This document shows, piece after piece, positions 34,030 to 41,699 of a stretch of 64,000 bases of DNA (position 1 is the stretch's first letter; each line of letters starts with the position of its first letter). Both the position numbers and the translations under genes were made by a program. The notes beneath the pieces are model-generated. The model saw nothing but the letters and a program-made list of their open reading frames with translations, made no database searches and was not told the DNA's origin. This stretch comes from Ascarosepion bandense (taxonomy: Eukaryota > Mollusca > Cephalopoda > Sepiida > Sepiidae): assembly GCA_037127315.1 (NCBI GenBank), contig JBBBDQ010000348.1:372001-436000 (forward strand). Reading direction: 5' to 3'.

Positions 34030-34105
34030 TTATTGCATTTGTTTCTTTTGATCCTCACTGGGTGCCCTTTACTTGTAGCCTTGTACCCAGATCAGCTAAT
34101 TTTAA
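34030..34105 (-). repeat. Dispersed repeat matching 17845-17935
   Basis: On the minus strand: CTGATCTGGGTACAAGG, then CACCCAGTGAGGATCAAA and an A/T-rich tail. Probably a SINE relic; class unknown. Confidence 0.4.
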
Positions 34106-34394
34106 TGAATTGATTGCATTTATTTTCCTGTGTATACTTGTGTGTCAGTACCTCATTTTTATGTATGTATTCATGTGTGTGTGGGGGACACAGTAGAGCT
34201 ACTGAAGATAACTATGTAACATTTGACAAATACATTTCTAATGATCCAATTATATTTATATTACTTAAACATTTTTGTAAAACAATCTATAGAAATTTAA
34301 GAATTGCAGGAACTTTTCTAAGAGTACTAAAAAGCCTGGGTAAAATTTAGAAGAAAAATATAGGTGTTGTTGCTTGCTCAAAGAAAATACAGTG

Positions 34395-34745
34395 ATATCA
34401 TTGGAAAATGTAGCTAGCTGATTGGCGAAAAAGAAAAAGTATATGTAGTTTTTAATGAAAAAGATAAAAACTCTTGATTGGCTGAAATACAGAGTACATT
34501 GGTTAGTGATTGGCCAAAAGTAAAGAGAAAATTTTGCTTTCTGATTGGCTGCAAAAGAATAAAAAGAAATACACTTGTTATCTGATTATTTAAAAGAATG
34601 CTCAGTGGACATTTGGACACTAATTGATTGAAAAGTCTCATTATTAAGTCTGCTTTCTGATTGATCAACAATATATTCATGAGTTTCAGAAATGGCAAGA
34701 TTTACATTCATGCAGTGTTGTTCATCATATATTTTCTGATTGTCT
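34395..34745 (+). repeat. Degenerate array with repeated CTGATTGG (inverted CCAAT) motifs
   Basis: GATTGGC or close variants recur at about 34420, 34476, 34508, 34543, 34583 (GATTAT), 34626, 34659 and 34737. They are spaced 32-78 bases apart and separated by A-rich spacers ending in CTTT or TATC. ATTGG is the inverted CCAAT box bound by NF-Y. The spacing is irregular, so it may be a decayed minisatellite. The minus-strand frame 34414-34698 with repeated NQ residues is its translation. Confidence 0.6.
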
Positions 34746-35042
34746 TTTTCATCTTTGCAATCCAGACAGACATATTTATGATTCATCATTGATCTTGGTT
34801 ATACAGAGTTTAGTGTGACACAAGGGCAAATAGAGGGAGGAAGATAGAATTGTATCAATCTTTTAAGTGAGAATACATGACTTGAAAATCAGTATTTAAA
34901 ATCATGTCTTTTTCTTGACGAATTAACATTGACCAAACACACACTACTTCAAACAGATAGTTAGGAAGGAAGCCACCCCCACTATCAATATTCAAAAGAA
35001 CAATAACTGTAACTGTAATTGAGAAACTTATAAGTTTACTTA

Positions 35043-35290
35043 TGACAGAAAGGAGAAATTGGGGAGCAGAGTTCAAATTCCACTTGAATTCCCTACATAA
35101 ATACTCTCAGGAAACATATTAACCCCTCTCTTCCTTCCAGTTATGGGTTAAATAACTGGACAAATTAGGTTCTATATCCTTGGTTGGCAACCTACTGTAG
35201 AAAAATCTTCTGCCCAGTCAGTCATGTCTATTCAAGACATGATCGCCCATCCATGTATCACGTGAGACATTTAACTGACTGACATGACAG
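35043..35290 (+). mobile_element. SINE, main tRNA family (5' truncated)
   Basis: B-box region GGAGCAGAGTTCAAATTCCA, body block CTTCCAGTTATGGGTTAAAT, GTTGGCAACCTACTG (a deletion removes the CTGCAGAAAGCAATGGCAAC block), and the CATGTC...GACATGATCGCCC tail ending ACTGACTGACA. The A-box half is missing. Confidence 0.85.
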
Positions 35291-35410
35291 ATATGAAATT
35301 GGAATTTACAAATGATATTGGAGATTTTTATTTTTTGAAGACAAACTGCTCTCACCATGGATAATAAGCTCCATCTCTTGCATATTTTTCACTGCAGAGC
35401 CATGGGGATT

Positions 35411-35601
35411 TGAAATCTGAATTTTCTTTCTAGTAAATTAGCTGCCCTATCAACCTAATAAATTAATTCTTTTTAATTTAAGTTTACAGTAGCTGATATC
35501 CCAGTGCAGTCTCACATCTAATTACTGACAAGGTTCAGTACTGCTTAACATCAGTGATCAGATTAGAACCAATATATTCAACATGATATAGTTATAAGCT
35601 G
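35411..35601 (-). mobile_element. 5S-rRNA/tRNA-like composite SINE (relic, copy 2)
   Basis: Minus strand 35601-35480 follows 5S rRNA order: TATATCATGTTGAATA, TTGGTTCTAATCTGATCACT, GATGTTAAGCAG (box A region), TGTCAGTAATTAGATGTGAG (box C region) and a TACTGTAAAC end. It resembles mollusc 5S better than the copy at 15.7 kb does. A tRNA-like part (GGCAGCTAATTTACTAG, then CAGATTTCAAATCC as B box) follows at 35465-35411. Not a functional 5S gene. Confidence 0.7.
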
Positions 35602-36094
35602 TATGAAATATGCAATTTCTCTTGCAAACACAAAAATTCCAACGCCTCATATATCCACAAATATAGAGAGTGTTGATGCGGATACTTGCTACAAATTGAA
35701 ATTTTCTTGATTAAGTGACTCTTACTGTAATATATGGATTTGTATGATGTTTAAATTTATCAAATAAGACACCTTTTTCACACGCAATTCATGTAGAAAT
35801 ATACCATAAAGTGTTGTGAATGACTTCAGTCAGGGCATGAAAACCTTAAAATTTAATTATTCAATCATTGAAGGTTAAAGTTAACTTAAACCTTCTGTAG
35901 ATGATTTATTTGCCTGAGTAAAATGATTGTCTTGTCAGTGCACATTACAGCAAATACTGAAAGGTATTGTGTTTGAATGTCATAATACATATCCTGTTAT
36001 GAGAACAGCAAAATAACCAAACTTGAGAACCATGCTACTGCTGTGAAGGAGCTGTCATACAGAGTGCAAAGAGGAATTAACACAAACTAGTAAA

Positions 36095-36336
36095 GATTCT
36101 TGCATTCACTTATGCACAAATATCCTTTGGAAAGGTATTGATACATCTCTTCCCTCCAGTTATGGGCTAAATAATAGGACTGATTGGGTTCTATAGCCTT
36201 GGCTGGCAACCAGTCTACTGCAGAAAGCAATGGCAACCTACTGTAGGATAATCTTCTTCCCAGTCAGTCATGTCCTTTTCAAGACATGATTGGCCAAAGC
36301 GTGTATCACATATGGCACTTAACTGACTGACTGAAT
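36095..36336 (+). mobile_element. SINE, main tRNA family (head missing)
   Basis: Starts at the TGCATTCACTTATGCACAAA body block, has the full CTGCAGAAAGCAATGGCAAC segment, the palindromic tail and the ACTTAACTGACTGACTGA end with one extra GACT unit. Confidence 0.9.
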
Positions 36337-36372
36337 ATAATAGTTGAAAACATGATTAATGCTTCTACTGGT

Positions 36373-36429
36373 CATAAAGTGGGGGATCAGTTTTATATTG
36401 TTATGAAGTAATAAACTGATCCCCCACTA
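36373..36429. repeat. Perfect 16-bp-arm hairpin between two SINEs
   Basis: AGTGGGGGATCAGTTT (left) and AAACTGATCCCCCACT (right) are exact reverse complements separated by a 22-base AT-rich spacer. It is too GC-rich to be chance in this background. No Rho-type or other bacterial context applies here, and its function is unknown. Confidence 0.9.
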
Positions 36430-36445
36430 ATTACTAAATAATATT

Positions 36446-36638
36446 ATGCATCTCTTCCCCCTCTAGCTATGAGTCAAATAACAGGACAGATTGGGTTCTA
36501 TAGCCTTGGTCGGCAACCAATCTACTGCAGAAAGCAATGGCAACCTACTGTGGGATAATCTTCTGCCCAGTCAGCCATGTCTCTTTCGAGATATGATCAC
36601 CCAAAGTGTGTACCATGTATGGCACTTAACTGACTGAG
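36446..36638 (+). mobile_element. SINE, main tRNA family (head missing)
   Basis: Begins at ATGCATCTCTTCCCC and is intact to the ACTTAACTGACTGA end, with a variant hinge (TTTCGAGATATGATCACC). Third same-strand copy within 1.6 kb. Confidence 0.9.
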
Positions 36639-36649
36639 TAAAGATTAAT

Positions 36650-37327
36650 CAACAAAAAAATTTTGACATGTGATTGCCTGTCACAAGTAGCACTTAAGAA
36701 AGGAAAAATGTTCTAAAGAATTTTCAGTTAAAAACTGAATGTTTTAACTTTATTTTCTATATGCAAAAAACAAATGAAATTAAAAGTCATCTATCTTTTA
36801 AAATTTTTTATGTGTATCCTTGTATGTCTGTGTTCATGTATGAGAATATCTTTGTGCAATATATATATATTCATTGCAAGCTATCAAGCAATGCTTTTAA
36901 TAAAACACTTATTTTGTGCAGATTTCAATGTATTTACTTTTTAATCTGCATATTTGTCTGATGAATAAATTCCTCTTTTCATGCAGCATTTTAACATAAT
37001 TGTTCTTCTGCAGTTGGCACATAGCATTTGGTGGTCTTTAGTAGATCTTGACTGCTTGCTTTTTCTTTTTGCATTTCTTTCACCTTTTCATTTTTACAGA
37101 AAAACACAATAGTTTATCAAGATAACTAAAGTGATGTTCAGGTACATAGACATGAAGAAGGATGAAAAACATATGGCTAAAATATTGTAAAATAAAGATA
37201 ATAATTTAAAACTATATAGAATAATTAAAAGAGTTAATCTCAGAATATAGAATCCAGTATTATAAGTAATTATTTTACACTTACATTAAGAAAATGTCAT
37301 AAATACTTAAGTAATTGTAGTACATAA

Positions 37328-37328
<1 letters not shown>
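36650..37328. other. AT-rich, no recognised feature
   Basis: Short frames only; nothing recognisable. Confidence 0.4.
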
Positions 37329-37389
<61 letters not shown>

Positions 37390-37407
37390 TAATAATAATA
37401 ATAATAA
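37329..37407. repeat. (TA)n followed by (TAA)n microsatellite
   Basis: (TA)n at 37331-37382 joins (TAA)n at 37384-37407. Left border of the 37.4-37.69 kb insert. Confidence 0.95.
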
Positions 37408-37686
37408 AACCGACTCTGTACGTATTCTAATCTTAAAATGTTAAACAAGAAACTTTTAAAGACCATGAATAACCAGCAGAATCTAACTCCGTTATCATCC
37501 TCGGCTATAGAGCTTTGGACAAAGAGGGGAAAAAAAGAAAACTGCGTAGGACCGACAATGCATACGGTTCTTCACAGTAAAGCAAAAAAACCCTCGAACG
37601 GAACGAACCACCAGTTGGTTCTGCCTTTGCCCTGATGAGCCGTTGTGCGAAACCGCGGTAGGTCTTGGCGATCTTGCGATTTTTCG
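37408..37686 (+). mobile_element. Hammerhead-bearing insert of higher GC, bounded by (TA)n
   Basis: A roughly 280-base block that is clearly less AT-rich than its surroundings and contains many CG dinucleotides (CCGACTCTG, AGGACCGACAATGC, CTCGAACGGAACGAACC). This suggests a younger insertion than its neighbours. It encodes nothing I recognise; overlapping frames on both strands are not convincing. A complete hammerhead core lies at its 3' end, 20 bases before the next (TA)n array. Confidence 0.65.
37623..37669 (+). ncRNA. Hammerhead ribozyme (complete core)
   Basis: Stem I 5' strand GCC-TTT-GCC (37623-37631). CTGATGA (37632-37638). Stem II GC/GC with a six-base loop (37639-37648; a third pair is spoiled by C/T). 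GAA (37649-37651). Stem III ACC/GGT with loop GC (37652-37659, A15.1-U16.1 intact). H17 is A37660, followed by the stem I 3' strand GGT-CTT-GGC (37661-37669). Stem I therefore has two 3-bp helices around a symmetric 3x3 internal loop, like hammerheads that use stem I/II tertiary contacts. An alternative register puts GGTC at 37661-37664 as the cleavage site, with a six-base stem III loop. Stem II is the weak point. Confidence 0.75.
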
Positions 37687-37713
37687 TGTATATATATATA
37701 TATATATATATAT
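37687..37713. repeat. (TA)n microsatellite
   Basis: Right border of the 37.4 kb insert. Confidence 0.95.
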
Positions 37714-40153
37714 TATAAAACAATGTACAAATATGAAAACTGTATTGGTTGCACTTTCTTGTTCATGTTTTCTGAATATTAATCTAGACAAATAAGATTC
37801 TATTCTTTAAGGAATTATTAGAATTTCCATGTCACAAGAATACATTATAACCAAAACAATTTGCTAAAAAAAGACAAGTGAGATATATACCAGACTCTTT
37901 TACTGTCATCACTTGTAAACTGAACAACAAAACCCCAGGCATTATCTAAAATCCCTTTGACTGAAGAACACACAGAATAGAATTATAATTATCAGATGAA
38001 GGATTAGTCATTCACAATTTACAAGTTATATTAATATAACTAAGATACAAGCATGAAATCTGCAAATAAGAAGGTAGGTATTAATAAGAACAAATTTGTT
38101 TGCATTGTTTGAGAATGTTCACTGTCTCCTGCATTGTTATATAACAGTTGATTCATAAATAGGGTCTTCACTTATCTATTTATAATCATTCAGTATGTTC
38201 ACTATAAAATAGAAAAGATATTTTATCTGTTTGATTTGAATTTTTACCATTTTTAAAAGAAGAAAACATAATATATTGGAAGATTTGACTTATTTCTTTC
38301 TATTTTCAATGATAACATCAGCAAACAGAAATATGATAATTCTGATAATTAAAAATGGCATGGGCAGTGGAACAACAAGAATTCACTCCTATAGATTAAA
38401 TAAAGGGTTCAATTCAAAATGACAACAAAGTTACCCATACTGATATACACCTAAAAACTGGAAGGCAGACTTACTGAAACATGATAACAAAAACAAAGAC
38501 AAATATATTAATCTAAACATAAATAATATGGATAAAAATGCAATCTGTCACAATATGATTATGTTTAATTAACCACATCACATGATTTTAAGACCCAGCT
38601 ACAAATACTAAATCTATGTCCCAAATATGCATAAGTGATGAAATGACCACATGGTAAAAATTGAAAATTTCAAAAGAACATCCTTTTGGGTGGATCAATT
38701 TCTGAATAATGGTAAATGCAATGCCATGAAAAAAACTTTCATCTCCTGTAAATTCTACCATCATCTATAGGAAAAGCAAGGCAACCAAAATGGCAACTTT
38801 GTACTGCATGATATGTAATGTTTCTTGCCAAATCAAGCTATAAAAAATGAGCAAAGGTCAAGGTAGTTTTGTAATGCTTGAGCCTCTACTGGGGCAGTCA
38901 GTCTGGAAAAGTGTCCCTCTTTTTTATAAACCATGCAAACCACCTGAATTCCTGTGATAAATATGGAAAACTCATTAAGATCTTTTTATCACAATGCCAA
39001 ACCTTAATGGCTTAGAATTAAACATACTGTCTATCAACAATAACAGAATTAACATTTTGGCTAATCCAGTAAAGAGACATGCATAAAATATGTGAATAGG
39101 AAATCGGATATTGATTAAAACAAAATGATAGAAACATGGATAAATAAATAAACTTCTAGATTGTGTGATATCATGTAAGATAGATATAACAATAAAACTA
39201 AAATAAAAAATTAAATAAATTTATTGATTATGTATTAATTAATTGATTAATCAAGTCTTCTATTTATTGAACAATTTGTTATTTGTTTTATTTTATTGCA
39301 TTGAACAACAGTGGATGGGATTGAGAAGAGATCATTTTGCTCCGGTACATTTTGCTAATTAAGGTCTTAACATGAGCTTACGTTCACGTCCTAGTTATCA
39401 GACAGATCAACCCTGAGCAGCCAAGTAGTGTGATGTGATTTCAAACAATCAAATTAATTTATTTGGTGTGATCAAGCATCAGGCATGATTTAAGTTAAAG
39501 CTGAACAGGGAATTAATTAGATAAATGAGTGAGGAATAAAAGCCAAACAAAGTAAGACTTTAATTAAGTCATATGAAGAATCTAATTAAGGAAATAACTA
39601 ACATCTTAAAGCTAGGAGGTTAGTTTGGAAAGTTGACATTAGCACAGCTCAAAGGCTCAAAGTTATTCAAAATCTTTTCTGTCTTCTAGTTTTCTTTCTA
39701 TTGCCTAAACACTTACCATGCAGTGTTAATTCCTCTGGTATTTGGGAGACAAGTAAATCTGCATTTCAGTATTAATATTAAACATGATCATTCCATGATT
39801 AAAGGTGCTGATCATGATTATTCCAAAATTAAAAAGAAATTAAACATGGTTATAACAAGTTAACAAACAAGGCTATTTCAAAGTTAAGAGAGGACATATA
39901 ATTGTTCCAAAATTGAAGGTAAAATTATTATTATTTAACAAAAGAGAAATTTAATTGAGTAACCACAAAACCTGCTGCTCTTCAGACCCTTGGTTTTGGC
40001 TGCAAAATATGTATTACCTATGAAATTGTAGAATATCTAAAATTTTTTCTAGATTATATTACTCTGTTAAATTAAATAAATAAACTGAAAATTGAATTCT
40101 TTTAAGTTTGTCTCTATTAGAATTTACCTGACTTATATACCAAATATTGTACG
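37714..40153. other. No gene; TAAT-rich non-repetitive stretch at 39.2-39.7 kb
   Basis: 38.0-39.2 kb shows nothing. 39225-39620 contains many homeodomain-type cores (TTAATTAATTGATTAATC, AAATTAATTTATTTGG, GGAATTAATTAGATAA, CTTTAATTAAGTC, TCTAATTAAGG) in otherwise mixed sequence with no repeat match here, so it could be a regulatory element. 39780-39930 has loosely repeated ATGATTATTCCAAAATTAAA segments. Confidence 0.35.
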
Positions 40154-40154
40154 T

Positions 40155-40182
<28 letters not shown>
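40154..40182. repeat. (TA)n microsatellite
   Basis: Short pure (TA)n array. Confidence 0.9.
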
Positions 40183-40185
<3 letters not shown>

Positions 40186-40289
40186 GGATTTTTAACAGAC
40201 ATTATTTCTTATTACTATAAATGGTATTCCTAATGAGTACATATGTCATATGTTTGACTTGTTGTCCCTGTTTTTAATTTTCTTAAACA

Positions 40290-40368
40290 GTAGAATTATG
40301 TAACCCCCTGCACAATAGTGGCAGTGGAATGCCATGCTTGGGATGAAATGATTAAAAAAAAAGAAAAA
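40290..40368 (+). mobile_element. LINE 3' terminal fragment (family B)
   Basis: Only the end: ATGTAACCCCCTGCACAATA, GTGGCAGTGGAATGCCATGC, TTGGGATGAAATGATTAAAA and an A-rich tail. A severe 5' truncation typical of LINE insertion. Confidence 0.8.
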
Positions 40369-40409
40369 TAACAACCAGCCAAGACTAAGAAGTGCTAAGA
40401 AAAATTAGA

Positions 40410-40467
40410 GAGACACACACACATGCATGCACACACGCACGCATGCACGCACACACACATACACACA
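40410..40467. repeat. (CA)n with GCATGCAC units
   Basis: Imperfect (CA)n containing CATGCACGCACG interruptions. Confidence 0.85.
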
Positions 40468-40726
40468 AAATAGAAATAAAAATAAGCAAGCAGATCTCAA
40501 AGGAGTAAGCTTAAAATGATACCCTGGAAAAAAGAACAATGTTACAATGCCATTGGATATGATATATTAATCATTATCATTTGGTGTAAGTCTGATTGGC
40601 TACTATGGACACGTTTCTGCTCTGTGACAAGATATTTGGGGCCAAGCACTGTTGAGAAAAATTTTCTGTTTGCATTATAAGCTTCTTTGCCATGACTCTA
40701 TTATGCTTCTCACTTTGAGCACTATC

Positions 40727-41030
40727 TTGACACACCCTGATATATGTATTCTGTTGCTTTCTATAAATGACACCCTCATCTGTGTGTTCTGGCATTTCAG
40801 CAATTGACACCTTGATACATCTATTCTGGCATTTTCAGCAATTGACACTTTGATACGTGTATTCTGGCATTTTCAACAAGTGACGGCCTGATCGGTATAT
40901 TCTGATGCTTTCAGAAGTTGACACCCTGATACATCTATTCTGGCATTTTCAGCAATTGACACCCTGATATGTGTATTCCAGTGTTTTCTTTTTCTCCAGT
41001 TGACACCCTATTCATGTATTCTGGTTGTTT
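40727..41030 (+). repeat. 38-bp minisatellite, about eight copies
   Basis: The unit is TTGACACCCTGATAC.TGTA followed by TTCTGGCATTTTCAGCAA. ATTCTG starts recur at about 40748, 40786, 40823, 40861, 40899, 40937, 40975 and 41018, giving a 38-base period with a longer last unit. Units differ by a few substitutions, so the array is old. The minus-strand frame at 40577-40810 covers its first copies. Confidence 0.9.
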
Positions 41031-41252
41031 GTTTTTTCCCTTGAAACAACTGAGACTTTATACCTGTTAAATATTGGCTTTCCCACTATGGTGATTTTAG
41101 CTGGTGTATATTGTATGTATTCACCAGCCACCCTTGTTACAAAACCCTGGGTTAGCTGAGTGGGAATTAAAAAACTCAGATCACTGAACTTCCAATATCA
41201 ACCATTTGAACAATGTGTGCTCAGCACATAAGAAATTGTCAGTTGTAGTCAG

Positions 41253-41299
<47 letters not shown>

Positions 41300-41300
41300 T
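41253..41300. repeat. (TA)n-(GA)n microsatellite
   Basis: (TA)n at 41253-41278 and (GA)n to 41299. Left border of the foldback. Confidence 0.95.
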
Positions 41301-41340
41301 TATTATTAATGTCATAATAATAACATATAGGACTGCAACT

Positions 41341-41383
41341 CAAAAGCTTTTAGGTTTCACTGCCAGACAGTGAAATATTGCTT
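41341..41383 (-). ncRNA. Hammerhead remnant, left arm
   Basis: Minus strand: stem I ACTGT (41381-41377) pairs with GCAGT (41346-41342), the pair next to the core being G-U. The core is collapsed to CTGG-CAGT, having lost most of CUGANGA and stem II. GAA is intact at 41368-41366. Stem III ACCTAAAA/TTTTGAGT (41365-41348) has one mismatch, and H17 is T41347. Stems I and III intact with a deleted centre point to a once-functional ribozyme. Confidence 0.45.
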
Positions 41384-41607
41384 AGTTATGGGGTGATATA
41401 TATAGTGATATAGGAATTTTAAATCAAAAACCATACATGCTACCATATTAGGTAAAAGTAAGGAAGTGGGAGGCCTACACACACAAATCTTTTAACTTAT
41501 AATAACTTCCCACTTCACCACTTTTACCTAATATGGTAGCATGTATGGTTTTTGATTTTAAATTTCCATAACCCTATATATATGACCCCATAACTAAACA
41601 ATATTTC

Positions 41608-41641
41608 ACTGTCTGATGATGCTGTACTTGACACCAAAACC
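41608..41641 (+). ncRNA. Hammerhead remnant, right arm
   Basis: ACTGT, then CTGATGA (41613-41619), then a stem II-like TGCTGTACTTGACACCA (pairs at both ends and middle, one C/C mismatch), then AAAACC where GAAACC is expected (G12 replaced by A). Stem III and the cleavage site are lost. It complements the left-arm remnant: each arm keeps the half that the other lost. Confidence 0.45.
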
Positions 41642-41647
41642 TGAACC

Positions 41648-41649
<2 letters not shown>

Positions 41650-41683
<34 letters not shown>
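41650..41683. repeat. (TA)n microsatellite
   Basis: Right border of the foldback. Confidence 0.95.
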
Positions 41684-41686
<3 letters not shown>

Positions 41687-41699
41687 GAGAGAGAGTTAA

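Larger units (their letters stand above)
41336..41648. mobile_element. Foldback element with about 130-base arms
   Basis: The left arm (about 41360-41476) and right arm (about 41500-41632) are reverse complements over more than 110 bases. They include AAAAACCATACATGCTACCA, TATTAGGTAAAAGT and CCCCATAACTAA. The right side has small indels. The spacer is about 25 bases (GGCCTACACACACAAATC). Both outer ends carry hammerhead remnants pointing outward. (TA)n arrays flank the whole. The best reading is two inverted copies of one short element, or a foldback/MITE derived from it. Confidence 0.8.

Noticed and set aside
34395..34745. Minus-strand frame with repeated NQ residues as a repeat protein
   Set aside because: It is the translation of the degenerate CCAAT-motif array, with no start context and low-complexity spacers.
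40727..41030. CRISPR-like array
   Set aside because: The units are contiguous with no unique spacers, and the context is a eukaryotic genome; it is a minisatellite.
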